Assembly (NCBI GenBank): GCA_937902275.1
Contig: CALFNW010000106.1
Location: 1-38,163 of the forward strand
Direction: 5' to 3'
DNA length: 38,163 bases
From: UBA4717 sp002404395
GTDB taxonomy: Bacteria > Bacillota > Clostridia > Oscillospirales > CAG-272
Under the pieces are notes generated by a model. The model was not told where the DNA came from, searched no databases, and saw only the letters and a program-made list of their open reading frames with translations. Positions 25,405 through 34,362 of the stretch are shown here, one piece after another (the stretch's first letter is position 1; every line of letters begins with the position of its first letter). Position numbers and translations under genes: made by a program.

Positions 25405-26582
25405 TTATTTTGCAGAATATCTGAATTTCAAGAGGAGCTTTCTCATTTTTTCGGGCACAGAGTACTTTATTCTTGATTTTGCTCGAGCAAGGCGAAAGCG
25501 TTGCTTAAACCGCTTTTGTATCTCTTCCGCAGAGCATTCGCGATACTCTTGCAGGAGTACTTCTCGAAGTGCTGTATATTTGCTAGGCTCCCGCAGCTGT
25601 GCATTGTTCGCAACTGCAAAGGCAAGGTCTGCTTTGGCACTATACATGTTCAGTTCCCTGAAAATGCTTTTAGCCTTTTCCGTATTCAACAGAACAAGCG
25701 AACATCCGTCGGTTGCGTTAAAGTTAAGTTTTTGACCCTCTGCCCCCCAAAAATCACCAAGCGTAAAATCTCCCGGTCGCGATAAATTTGTATATTTGCA
25801 ACTGTAACAGCTATCGCGATAAATTTCTCCTCTTAAAAAATAGTCGTAATAATAATTATCAAAATAATAGGCTTTGCGATTTTTAATATGCCCGGAATTT
25901 TCTGTGCGGCAAATTCCCGCACAACTCCATCCGGAGTTGTTTTTCGACCGAAAGTTAAATTCCACCACAGAGCATCGGTGTTTTTTTCATACCCGGCTAT
26001 AAATTTTCTGAAATATGCGGCAGACGGCACACCGTGACATATGATATCTGCCGTAACAAGAGTATCATATGTTTTTCCAAGAAAAGCTTTCAAGCCGGCA
26101 ATTTGGCATGGTGTCCCCGTAAAAAGCACCCATTTACCGGCACGAAGATCTTCAAGAGCCTGCCGATACGAGTCCCCAATTGCACTTTGTACATATTTTG
26201 AGCCGCGTAGTTTTTGCATATTTTCTTGGCGGTCGATTCTTATATGACGTGGCTCTGCCGGGGTGACATAAGCACATCCATACACCACACCGCCGCGAGC
26301 AAAAATACTTTCTGCAATAGCAGTAAAAGCCCCGCCACTGGTTGATTTTTTCAGCACCTCATTTGAGTGATGGACGCATGCAAATGCCGTCTCAGTCTCA
26401 TCGTTTCTCATATCAGCATTCAAATGACACACTCTATCACACTGCCCACATCCGATACATTTTTCGACGTCAACATGCGGAAAAAGAAAACCATTTTCGT
26501 CTTCCTTCATGGCAATGCAGGCTTTCGGACACTTTTGCACACAAGCACCACAAGCGGTACATTCTTTGCTAATTGTAATCAT
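25405..26582 (-). pseudogene. FrhB-like iron-sulfur protein, frameshifted
   Basis: Two overlapping frames (26582-25833 and 25968-25405) are halves of one protein. The first half has two [4Fe-4S] ferredoxin motifs (CTACGACVQKCPKAC and CIGCGQCDRVC) and the FrhB N-terminal domain (STSGGAFTAIAESI, FTGTPCQIAGLKAF, DIICHGVPS). The second half has the C-terminal domain (CYSCKYTNLSRPGDFTLGDFWG). The frame changes near 25970 in CTGTGGTGG, one base out. The family (coenzyme F420 hydrogenase/dehydrogenase beta subunit) is often paired with pyruvyltransferase-family genes in polysaccharide loci; its role there is unknown. A recent mutation or a sequence error are both possible. Confidence 0.82.
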
Positions 26583-27670
26583 ACTGCTCCCCCAAGGGCG
26601 GATGAGAGAAACTCGATGGAGACGTCCCTAATTTCTTTAATTCGGCAATTGACTGTCTCATAGTTAATTTTCTCAGATGTTATCTTTGGAATATCACCAA
26701 ACGTAGCGACACAACGGTCTATCACTCCATACTGCTCCAACAAAAAAGCAAGTTTGTTCCCATTTCCCGAAATTTTTGTAACAAACTCTGTATTACTGAC
26801 AAGAGAAACCACTGTGCCATGAAATGTGTCGGTAAAAACACACTCTGCATTTTCAAACCAACTGAGAAGCTCCAAGGGTGAAAGATTGATATTCTTGTCA
26901 CACCACTTATGATAGTAACCGACGCTATACACATCAAGATCGTGTTCCTTGGCATATGTGCAGATTGCATCAATGGTTTCCTTGTCATTCATATTGTTGT
27001 CGTAAGAATAAACAATGCAATATTTTTTGTCAGTCGGTCGTTTTTTCAATTTACGTTCTTCGGCAAAATCATAGAGCAGTACAGGATCACAAACTAAAGT
27101 AACATTCTTATCCGTTCTTGCTTTAACAATATTATAGGTGTTTTGATCACGCACAGAAAGCACCGCTATACGCTGTATTCCCCCCGTGATAAATTCATTG
27201 GCGTAATGGTCTTGAATAAATTTCTCAGTCGTAGGGCCGCAACTCGCTGCGTAAGAAATAACACGGTCACAAGGAACTCCCATTCCCCAAAAGCAGGGGT
27301 TAAGTCCCGGTTCAATACTGAAAATTTCGTCGCTCCCGATGATAGTAGCATCAAGCTCTTTTGCTTTTGAATAATATTCTCCTTCAAGATTATTTTCTTG
27401 CCGAAAGCGATTGAGAATCTTCCGCTTGTTATAGTTATACAGAGTCCTTCCTATGCCTTTCTGAAAAAGATATCTCATATAATAAGGAATGGAACGAAAA
27501 GAAATACTGTACTTGTTTTCGATTCCAAGCTCTAAGAAATCATAGTTCTTTTTATAGGTCAGTGCACGAGCTTCATATCCAAATCTTCCGAGTTGTTTGC
27601 AAAGTGCATACAGTTGAAGTTGTGCACCGTGATTATGTACATCATAATGTGTGATGATTCCTGCCTTCAT
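26579..27670 (-). CDS. Polysaccharide pyruvyltransferase-family protein
   Basis: A 363-residue CsaB/WcaK-like protein (PF04230 type). It opens AGIITHYDVHNHGAQLQLYAL, has the internal IIGSDEIFSI segment, and in the C-terminal half NAECVFTDTFHGTVVSLV, which contains the conserved His. Characterised members transfer pyruvate from phosphoenolpyruvate to a sugar; those beside FrhB-like genes are less certain. Its stop overlaps the start of the FrhB-like gene by 4 bp (26579-26582), supporting joint function. Confidence 0.85.
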   Translation of the reverse strand: MKAGIITHYDVHNHGAQLQLYALCKQLGRFGYEARALTYKKNYDFLELGIENKYSISFRSIPYYMRYLFQKGIGRTLYNYNKRKILNRFRQENNLEGEYYSKAKELDATIIGSDEIFSIEPGLNPCFWGMGVPCDRVISYAASCGPTTEKFIQDHYANEFITGGIQRIAVLSVRDQNTYNIVKARTDKNVTLVCDPVLLYDFAEERKLKKRPTDKKYCIVYSYDNNMNDKETIDAICTYAKEHDLDVYSVGYYHKWCDKNINLSPLELLSWFENAECVFTDTFHGTVVSLVSNTEFVTKISGNGNKLAFLLEQYGVIDRCVATFGDIPKITSEKINYETVNCRIKEIRDVSIEFLSSALGGAV

Positions 27671-27703
27671 TCATTACATTCCTTTCAGATTTTGCCCCAC
27701 TCT

Positions 27704-28525
27704 TTAACCATGTAACATCGTTTTAAATATCCATCCACGTAACTTATTTGGCAACAAGGCAACTATCAGTTGAACCAATAACGTGTAGTAGTAGTCAAAA
27801 AAGCCGATATATCCGGTCAATCGAACTTTTTTACGCCCCTGTTTATATTTCTTGTAGTAAGAAAGCCCTCCACGACGTTCAAACATATCCTTTCCGATAC
27901 GAGCATAAACAAGAAAATCATCGACGTTTTTTGCCTTACAACCTGTAAGAAACATATTAACCCAAAGATAAGTGTCCTCCATCAACATACAGGACTGATA
28001 GTTTCCTGCTTTCAAGACTGCGCTTTTTTTGAACATTACCGTCATATGATTGAAACCATCGCGTCGTTTTTGGTATTTCTTTATTTCCGCATCTTCCAGC
28101 GGAACCTTCCTCTGTGCTACAATGTGATTGACATCGTCGTCAAATTCAGCTATGTGACTGCCGCATATGTCCAAACCAGGATCTTTCTCAAATTCTTTCA
28201 GCTGAATCTCAAAGCGATCCTTACGGCACACATCATCAGTATCCATACGTGCTATCAGTTCGTTGCGACACTGCGGAACTCCCACGGCAAGTGCAAAACC
28301 CAATCCCCTGTTTTCAGGCAATGGGATAAAGCGATATAAATTCAAGTTTTGCTTAACATAATTTTTTAGAACATTTTCCAACTCAGCGGTAAGAGGACCG
28401 TCCTTGACAATAACTATCTCGTCTGGAAAAACGGTCTGATTAAGGATACTGTCCAAGCACTCGCACAAGTTTGCCGTTTTTTCTTTTGCATACAGCGACA
28501 TAAGAACAGAAAATTTTTCATCCAT
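27704..28525 (-). CDS. Glycosyltransferase family 2
   Basis: A 273-residue GT-A enzyme. FSVLMSLYAKE and DEIVIVKDGPLT form the nucleotide-binding strands; LPENRGLGFAL and ARMDTDDVCRKDR hold the DxD metal site. GFNHMTVMFKKSAV and MEDTYLWVNMF follow, typical of the WcaA-like group. I start it at ATG 28525, with AAGGAG about 10 nt upstream; the frame stays open further but lies inside the transferase gene. It overlaps the sugar transferase by 8 bp. Confidence 0.9.
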   Translation of the reverse strand: MDEKFSVLMSLYAKEKTANLCECLDSILNQTVFPDEIVIVKDGPLTAELENVLKNYVKQNLNLYRFIPLPENRGLGFALAVGVPQCRNELIARMDTDDVCRKDRFEIQLKEFEKDPGLDICGSHIAEFDDDVNHIVAQRKVPLEDAEIKKYQKRRDGFNHMTVMFKKSAVLKAGNYQSCMLMEDTYLWVNMFLTGCKAKNVDDFLVYARIGKDMFERRGGLSYYKKYKQGRKKVRLTGYIGFFDYYYTLLVQLIVALLPNKLRGWIFKTMLHG

Positions 28526-29261
28526 GCTTTGCATACTCCTTTTCGTTTTTTTTTGATCTGTTCTCATCATGGTATTCCTTACCGCAAACAGCAAACACCG
28601 TCATAAACATAGTCCGGATATCGCCCCAAAAGCTGTAATTTTCAATACTTTTAAGGTTGTAATACATTTTGCCGGGTAGCACTTTTTCAATGTACACCTT
28701 GTCTGTATCATCTGCCGCATCAAGGAGCTTCGCCTCATCCTTGTAGAGAATACTCGCGAGGCTTGTTACACCTGCCGGAAGCAGAAGCGTCGCCATCATT
28801 TCAGGGGTATATGCGGCAACGTATTTTGCACTTTCGGGGCGTACGCCGACGAGCGTAACCGTTCCTTGAATCACGTCGATAAGCTGCGCTATTTCATCTA
28901 GTCGGCAGTTTCGGATAACTTTTCCCACACGTGTTATGCGGCTGTCGTTACTAACCGTAACCTGCGAACCTTTGTCGGCGTTTTGCACCATTGTGCGGAA
29001 CTTGTGTATACGAAAATGTTTTCCATATTGTGTCACACGTTCCTGTCGGTAGAATACCGGCCCTTTGCTATCCAGCTTTATAGCGACCGCCAAGATCAAA
29101 AACACCGGGGATAAGACAATCAGCATGATCAAAGAAGCAACCACATCGAATATTCTTTTGAAAAACAAGCTTACCTGTTTCTTTTTCAAAATGTCGTAAT
29201 ATTTCCGCACATCATCGGTCTGCATTTCGGGCGGGAGCTGTTCCCATTTTTTCAAAAGCAT
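28518..29261 (-). CDS. Initiating sugar-phosphate transferase (WbaP/PglC-type)
   Basis: A 247-residue monotopic phosphoglycosyltransferase: a basic N-terminus, one membrane-inserting helix (about 35-57), then GPVFYRQERVTQYGKHFRIHKFRTM, RITRVGKVIRNCRLDEIAQL and VGVRPE. It would load the first sugar phosphate onto undecaprenyl phosphate, starting repeat-unit synthesis. It lacks the long N-terminal multi-helix domain of full WbaP. In the conserved RxxxLDExPQL motif the sequence reads RNCRLDEIAQL, so the usual Pro is Ile-Ala. The start lies inside the tail of the VirD4 remnant. Confidence 0.92.
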   Translation of the reverse strand: MLLKKWEQLPPEMQTDDVRKYYDILKKKQVSLFFKRIFDVVASLIMLIVLSPVFLILAVAIKLDSKGPVFYRQERVTQYGKHFRIHKFRTMVQNADKGSQVTVSNDSRITRVGKVIRNCRLDEIAQLIDVIQGTVTLVGVRPESAKYVAAYTPEMMATLLLPAGVTSLASILYKDEAKLLDAADDTDKVYIEKVLPGKMYYNLKSIENYSFWGDIRTMFMTVFAVCGKEYHDENRSKKNEKEYAKHG

Positions 29262-29659
29262 TGCATAACATCTCTTTCCGTTATCGGTGTATGAGCTGTT
29301 CCGCCCACTGCCCGTCTTGACGCCGCACTGCTCGGAGTATCTCTGTGTATAATGCCCTCTCTGCGTTCAATTTCTCTCATAAGTCCGTCTTTCCCGGCAT
29401 AATGAACAGTTTTGACTTCTTTCTTTTCCACGATATATTCGCTGTTAAGTTCAATGCCCCATTTGAAAAACAAATCGAGCTTTGTTCTCATTGGGTGGCA
29501 GCCTGTTTTGGTTATAATAAAATGAAATCCCGGCAGAGTTTTAAGTTCATCTACGGTCATCAGTGGTCTTGACATCATTTGAAGGCTCCTTGAGCCGTCA
29601 TTCTTTGACTGTGTTACAGAACCCGAAAGAATTGTTTGTTCTCCGAGATTTTTGCTCAT
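29252..29659 (-). pseudogene. C-terminal remnant of a VirD4/TraG coupling protein
   Basis: About 135 residues matching the C-terminal end of conjugative coupling ATPases of Gram-positive elements (MSKNLGEQTILSGSVTQSKN, SLQMMSRPLMTVDELKTLP, then FFKWGIELN). The ATP-binding body (Walker A and B) is absent. The same frame runs a little further upstream into a TGA, so the gene is truncated and decayed. The sugar transferase begins inside its last codons, so the polysaccharide locus abuts a broken conjugative element. Confidence 0.75.
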
Positions 29660-29879
29660 ATGTGTTGCTTGCTCATATTTGCCTCACTCCCTTCCGCACC
29701 CATGATATGGCCTCACACAGTCCGCATTATTCTTTGTAAATCGGGCATACCGCGCCCAAAACCGCACCAAAATTTTCAAACCGCACCCTCCCGAATGGCA
29801 CTGCCGGTCGGTGTTTGAGGCTTCGTGCGTGATAAAACGCACCAAGCTTTTTCCTGCTTAAAAATATTTCAGCTCTGTT

Positions 29880-30083
29880 TTATGCCTTTTTGCCCTGTTT
29901 CGGATTATCCTTCATTGTTTCCTCAATGTTTAACCGTGCAGGCTGCGGCACCACCTTTTGATATATTTTTTCTATCTGTTCTGTCAGCTGTTCTTCAAGA
30001 GTCGGGCTGTCTTTCGGCATAAAAAATTTGACGGCTTTTAATTTTTCAGCGTCAAAGCCTATGCTGATTTTTTCAATTTTCAA
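29880..30083 (-). CDS. DUF6103-like small conjugative-element protein
   Basis: About 67 residues, an uncharacterised family found in Clostridia conjugative elements next to coupling-protein genes. The pattern is short and charged: ISIGFDAEKLKAVKFFMPKD, then LEEQLTEQIEKIYQKVVPQPAR. I take TTG 30083 as start, with AAGGA about 9 nt upstream; an in-frame TTG lies 21 nt further up without one. Its presence here fits the VirD4 remnant downstream. Function is unknown. Confidence 0.6.
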   Translation of the reverse strand: MKIEKISIGFDAEKLKAVKFFMPKDSPTLEEQLTEQIEKIYQKVVPQPARLNIEETMKDNPKQGKKA

Positions 30084-30116
30084 AGAAATCACATCCTTTT
30101 TCAAAAATAATCTGCA

Positions 30117-30148
30117 TAAAAAAACAGACGATATGTTTCAATCGTCTG
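30117..30148 (-). terminator. Intrinsic terminator after the HipA-like gene
   Basis: CAGACGAT (30125-30132) pairs with ATCGTCTG (30141-30148) around an 8-nt loop. Read leftward it is followed by a run of seven Us. It lies 18 bp beyond the HipA-like stop codon. Confidence 0.85.
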
Positions 30149-30165
30149 CGTTGATGTATTTAATT

Positions 30166-31407
30166 TTACTGCAGTGTCATTCCGTCATTGTTTCCGGAGT
30201 ACGCAATGTCCTCCTTGACCTCATTGCCGATAGCCTGAATGTTAGTATATTTTACACTCTGCTCCATAACATTTTTTAGCATTTCAATCCTTGTATTTAA
30301 GGCATGGCACAGAGCATCCTTACGCCCCTCATCTATCCGTTCAGAGGTTTTTAGAATATCAGCAAACTCCTCATCAATTCCATCCAGCTTTTTTAAGTCA
30401 AGCCATGAGAAATCATCAACCAATTTTATCTGATCGGCATGTCTTGTTTTAAACGGTTTGGCATCAATATCCCTTGCTCCCGCCTTAATACTATTCGTCG
30501 GAGTATTGAACCACATCGATGTACCGCTGTCATACACAGGAGCCGCACTCAGATATTCGAGAGTATCGGCATTTCGTATAAGTCCGAAGTTGTTCAGATG
30601 TCTGTCCTCATTAACAATGAGATAATCGAGCGTCAGCATTTGATTTACTGTATGCCGTATATCTTTGATACCTCTTTGCTCGCAACAGTCAATATAATGC
30701 TCAAACAAAGATTTATCGTTTGACTTTTTCTCTGACTTTATAATATTATGTGCCGTAACAAGTTCGGTCTGCGCTGTTATAAAATCCTTGCAAGCGCTGA
30801 ACGGCTTATCTCCAATTAAGGTCAGAGTATATTCCGTGCAAGGAATATCAAGTCTTTTCATTATAGATGTTGAAAGGACTTCGTTATACGGTTCCTGACA
30901 ATATGAGCCACTGCCGCCCTTATACAGAATTCTTTCCCCGTCAACAATTCTCCATTTTTTCTTTAACCAACCGTCAGATGCGCTGTCCGGGGACATATAG
31001 TTAATTTTATCCGAATCGCTTCCGACTCCTATCAAAATGTTTCCTATATCCTCCGAAAAATCATTTTCGAAAAAGTTTATATCTTTCCAGCATATATCTG
31101 TTGTATCAGGCAATATCCAATACTGATCCGACAGATTAAGTCCAAAACTTTTGCCGAGCATTTGCGCCGCTGTCGAGACATCAAGTATTTCCAACGCCTC
31201 TTTCAATCCGCTTCTGCTTGAGGGAATTGCTCTTGCCGACCACCACTCATGTAAGTCGCGTCTGTCAACATTTCCGTTCCTAAATTGTACGCCTTCCGGC
31301 AAATGGAGCGGATTTATGACATCATATATTTTTATAAAAGATCCTGTCACATCATCAAATTCAACATTGGCAACAGGAACATTTTTATGCATCAGTTTAC
31401 ATTTCAT
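30166..31407 (-). CDS. HipA-like protein kinase, solitary
   Basis: A 413-residue HipA/CtkA-like kinase. Visible elements are an ATP-binding strand region (ILYKGGSGSYCQEPYNEVL), the catalytic loop NEDRHLNNFGLIRN with Asp-Arg-His-x-x-Asn, and the metal-binding YDSGTSMW. HipA proteins are serine/threonine kinases, several acting as toxins that block tRNA charging. No HipB-like antitoxin gene is next to it, so it may be another kind of element-borne effector or a solitary kinase. The start at 31407 has AGGAGG upstream. It has its own promoter and terminator and looks intact, unlike most of its neighbours. Confidence 0.85.
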   Translation of the reverse strand: MKCKLMHKNVPVANVEFDDVTGSFIKIYDVINPLHLPEGVQFRNGNVDRRDLHEWWSARAIPSSRSGLKEALEILDVSTAAQMLGKSFGLNLSDQYWILPDTTDICWKDINFFENDFSEDIGNILIGVGSDSDKINYMSPDSASDGWLKKKWRIVDGERILYKGGSGSYCQEPYNEVLSTSIMKRLDIPCTEYTLTLIGDKPFSACKDFITAQTELVTAHNIIKSEKKSNDKSLFEHYIDCCEQRGIKDIRHTVNQMLTLDYLIVNEDRHLNNFGLIRNADTLEYLSAAPVYDSGTSMWFNTPTNSIKAGARDIDAKPFKTRHADQIKLVDDFSWLDLKKLDGIDEEFADILKTSERIDEGRKDALCHALNTRIEMLKNVMEQSVKYTNIQAIGNEVKEDIAYSGNNDGMTLQ

Positions 31408-31438
31408 TGATAGGCCTCCTTTCTCGACAGTTTTATAT

Positions 31439-31467
31439 ATTGTACCACAATTCCATACATTCTTCAA
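31439..31467 (-). promoter_or_regulatory. Promoter of the HipA-like gene
   Basis: Minus strand: TTGAAG (31467-31462), 17-bp spacer, TACAAT (31444-31439). The start codon is ~32 bp beyond the -10 box, leaving a short leader with AGGAGG. Confidence 0.7.
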
Positions 31468-31517
31468 GGGCTTATAGCATTTTTTATACAACAACTATTT
31501 TTTATTTATAAATGAAA

Positions 31518-31637
31518 TCACATCTCCATTTCAAAATCGATTTTCTCTTTCTGTTCGCAGTATTCTTCGACGAGTTCGTCGTACTTTTCAAGATATTCGC
31601 TGACGGAAAGCGTTTCGCCTATGTGGAGAGCATCCAT
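31518..31637 (-). pseudogene. Short C-terminal tail of an unidentified gene joined to the CpaF remnant
   Basis: A 39-codon acidic frame (DALHIGETLSVSEYLEKYDE and onward) opens inside the last codons of the truncated ATPase and runs to a stop at 31518. It is out of frame with the ATPase and has no ribosome binding site of its own. It reads like the tail of a different element gene, brought next to the ATPase by deletion of the DNA between them. Confidence 0.45.
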
Positions 31638-32266
31638 CCTGCAACGGTTGTTTTTCCGCTGCCTGTTGCCCCTGCAACGCACACGCTGACGCCGTACCGT
31701 ATAAGCTGTGAAAGAAAGTCAAGCATAGGTTCCGTTGCCGTTTTGTAGTCTATTAAATCCTGTTTGCAAAAGTTCATAGGATTTACAATTCTGATAGAGG
31801 CGCTCACTCCTGCATCATCGTCCACAAGCGGAGATTTCAACACGGCTATTCGTATATTTTTCGTAAGACTTCCCAGAACTGCCGGAGCCGCATTGTCAAG
31901 CACCATACCCGATGCGTGGAGCATTCGCCTCACTACATTAACTGCGTGCTGCGGCGATTCGAAATGCCCGTCAAGTTTCTCTTTTCTTCCGCCCGAATAA
32001 TACACTTCAATATCGTTCCACGCATTTATATTTATCTTCTCAATTCCCTTGCCGAATATGTATTTTGTAAGGAATGAATACTCAGCCATTTCCGTATACA
32101 GTTTATCTGCAAGTTCGTTTTCATCCATACCATCAACTTTCAGCCTGTTATCGGACAGATACTTTTGTATCTGAAACATTATTTGCGTCTTTACCTCGTC
32201 CTTGTCCTTTTCCAAAAGCAGCGACGCATAATTCTGCGATATATATTTCTGAACCGATTCAAGCAC
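31619..32266 (-). pseudogene. CpaF/VirB11-type secretion ATPase cut after Walker A
   Basis: About 215 residues of the N-terminal half of a type II/IV secretion ATPase: LADKLYTEMAEYSFLTKYIF, GIEKININAWNDIEV, then SIRIVNPMNF and the Walker A loop GATGSGKTTVAGWML. The usual ~450-residue protein would go on to Walker B, His box and hexamer interface; here a stop follows three residues later. The frame is open upstream of the GTG at 32266 to the ParA-like stop (near 32325) with no ATG, so the true start may have been lost. It cannot hydrolyse ATP as it stands. Confidence 0.8.
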
Positions 32267-32324
32267 ACTCGGAAAATCGCTGACCTTTGTCGGTTCAAAA
32301 AATAAATCGTGTGAAGTATTTTGG

Positions 32325-33073
32325 TTAATCTAGCTCAAACACCTCCTCGGCTATCTGTTCAATCATTACCCGAAATTCTTTTGACTCTCTCTTTACCGGC
32401 GTATCTTTCAAAAGCTCGCCTTCAAGATACTGTCTTTCCATCAAATCGCTGTGCGGAACTGTGAAGGTTACTCCCCCTATAATCTGCTCGATATTTTCCC
32501 GTGAGTGAATGCTTTTCACATTGTTTGCGGCTTTAAGCTGTTTGTCACTTTTGAATCTGCCGTCTGCAAGCAGAGGTAATTGCGATGAAAGATATGATAT
32601 TGATTTCAAATCACAGTTTATGAGCCGCAGCACACAGTCCGCCTCGATAAGCGACACGGTTGAGAGTATATCGTCAGACAAATGGCAGGAGCAGTCTATC
32701 ACAACAAAATCCGCAATATCACGAAGTGCGTCTATCAGTTCCTTTGCCTGCACCTGTGTATATTTCGGGTATGAAAAAGAGTTTTCGCCCTTCATAAGAC
32801 CGAATGCCACAATGTGCCTGTTTTTCTTAAAGGTTATTGCATTTTGCATAACGAGGTTTTCCGTTATCCTTGCAGCCGCCAATATACTGCCGAGAGATTT
32901 CTCTGTTTCGATATCCGACGGCGACACAAGGAGCGGCAGCGGCGGTGCATCGGTATCGCAGAGCAAAAGAGCGACATCAAAGCCTTTATCCGCAATATAT
33001 CCCGCAATTTTTGCGGATATTATAGTGTGATTCGGCTTCTTGTACCTGTAGTCCTGTAAATTGTTAAACTCAT
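32325..33073 (-). pseudogene. ParA/CpaE-like ATPase disrupted by an 8-bp duplication
   Basis: The original start is probably ATG 33073 (GGAG upstream). After seven codons the frame shifts at a direct duplication, TACAGGAC followed by TACAGG. Removing 8 bp restores MSLTIYR joined to YKKPNHTIISAKIAGYIADK and a full 246-residue protein; 749 minus 8 is exactly 247 codons. The P-loop is degenerate (no Gly-Lys-Thr), as in some CpaE-like proteins; LLLCDTDAPP and VVIDCS are the other recognisable motifs. It pairs with the CpaF remnant downstream. Confidence 0.7.
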
Positions 33074-33099
33074 AATCACCATCTCCAAATAAACTTGAT

Positions 33100-34007
33100 T
33101 GTATCGGTTCGTTTTTTCTTCTTTCGTTTATATCGTAGTTTGCGATCAGCAGCTCCTGAACCTGCTACCTGAATCGTATCTGTGGGCAAGAGAGTTTGCA
33201 CGGGTATGTTCGACAATCATATAGTCCTTATACAGTTCCTTAACAAATTCGCAGTCATTGTACGACAATAAAAATTTGCCCTTAATTTCTTTTAAGGTGT
33301 CATACAGTCTGACATGGTCTTCTTTCGGAAACTCCACCATATAATGACCTTCCGTTTCAAAATACGGCGGATCAAGATAGAAAAACGACTCGTATCTGTC
33401 ATACTGCTTTATAAGGCTTTCAAAGTCCTTATTCTCAATCACAGTTTCTCTCAGCCTGAATGCCGCCGCAGAGAGCGTTTCCAGTGTACTCAAAAGATTT
33501 ACTGACTGACCGCCGAAGCTTTTGCCTCCGCTGCCGTAGCTGTATCTTATGAGCTTGTAAAAGGCTGCCGCCCTCTACACATCGTAAAGCTGCGATTTTC
33601 TCGGTTAAAATCTTTACGATTTCCTCTGCATCCCGTTTGTTAAAATACTCGTTTGCCGTCTGCAATTCTTCCTGCATATACGGATATTCTGGCTCATCGC
33701 CGTTTAAGAAGTTTTGCAGTATACTAAACTCCTGCCTGCTGTGAAGTGGCAAAAAATTTAAGGATTTGATTAAAGCCAGCGGCCTTTCCTTTACACATCT
33801 GAACATATTTACAAGGTCGCCGTTAAAATCGTTATACACCTCAAACCTTTCTTTCATCTTTGCAAAGAGAACAGAAGCTCCTCCGCCGAACACCTCGATA
33901 TATCTTCCGTAAATCAAAGGGAATGACCAAAGGATTATATCTCTCATTGCACGTTTGCCGCCTATATACGGAATCGGACTGTTTTGATATTTCACTACCT
34001 CAAACAC
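33100..34007 (-). pseudogene. Dam-type DNA adenine methyltransferase with two frameshifts
   Basis: Three frames make one D12-class N6-adenine methylase. The first has the SAM-binding IPYIGGKR and YIEVFGGGASVLF; the second the KLIRYSYGSGGKSFGG segment, catalytic DPPY (FYLDPPYFETEGHY) and LLSYND; the third YDINERR and SLFGD at the end. Shifts lie near 33567 (in GGGCGGCAGCC) and near 33160 (in GGTAGCAGGTTCAG). GTG starts near 34007 or slightly downstream follow a GGAGG. In elements of this kind the enzyme methylates the element to protect it from host restriction. Here it is dead unless the two shifts are sequence errors. Confidence 0.82.
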
Positions 34008-34026
34008 CTCCGATTTGGCATAAACT

Positions 34027-34068
34027 AAAAAAAGCGGCTGATGTTGTCAGTTATGACTTATCAGCCGC
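34027..34068 (-). terminator. Intrinsic terminator
   Basis: GCGGCTGAT (34034-34042) pairs with ATCAGCCGC (34060-34068); read leftward it is followed by seven Us. It overlaps the end of the 29-codon ORF and lies just upstream of the methylase. Confidence 0.8.
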
Positions 34069-34136
34069 CGCATTTCTACGATATTCTTGATTTCAGGAAC
34101 ATCTCTTATTCTGTTGCTTTTACTCTTGGGTTTCAT
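34047..34136 (-). CDS. Short basic 29-residue ORF
   Basis: ATG 34136 has AAGGA 9 nt upstream and opens a 29-codon frame beginning MKPKSKSNRIRDVPEIKN, very basic at its N-terminus. It lies between two terminators, and its last codons are in the stem of the second. I recognise no family; it is a plausible element micro-protein. Confidence 0.4.
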   Translation of the reverse strand: MKPKSKSNRIRDVPEIKNIVEMRRLISHN

Positions 34137-34160
34137 ATTTATCTTCCTTTCCGCAAAAAC

Positions 34161-34202
34161 AAAAAAGCGGTCAATTCGTGTGTAGTCACACAAACTGACC
34201 GC
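34161..34202 (-). terminator. Intrinsic terminator
   Basis: GCGGTCA (34167-34173) pairs with TGACCGC (34196-34202), extended inward by GTGTG/CACAC with a TAGT loop; read leftward it is followed by six Us. It is 20 bp beyond the DUF3789-like stop codon. Confidence 0.8.
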
Positions 34203-34221
34203 CTTCTCAAAGTATTCTTAT

Positions 34222-34356
34222 TCAATTCTGCTCTCCATTTAAGTATTTTTCCTCTCTTTTAGATTCTTCACCGCTTACTATAAAGCAGCACATCGTAACA
34301 ACACCGAAAACAGCTCCGATTGTTACTCCGCCTATAAATGTTAACACATAACTCAC
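34222..34356 (-). CDS. DUF3789-like 44-residue membrane micro-protein
   Basis: A 44-codon frame from GTG 34356 (or the in-frame GTG 34347). It has one hydrophobic helix rich in glycine (LTFIGGVTIGAVFGVVTMCC) and a charged tail (EESKREEKYLNGEQN). This is the usual form of DUF3789 micro-proteins in Clostridia conjugative elements. It begins 3 bp after the stop of the upstream gene, in the same frame, which suggests coupled translation. No ribosome binding site of its own is clear. Confidence 0.6.
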   Translation of the reverse strand: MSYVLTFIGGVTIGAVFGVVTMCCFIVSGEESKREEKYLNGEQN

Positions 34357-34362
34357 TTTGAT

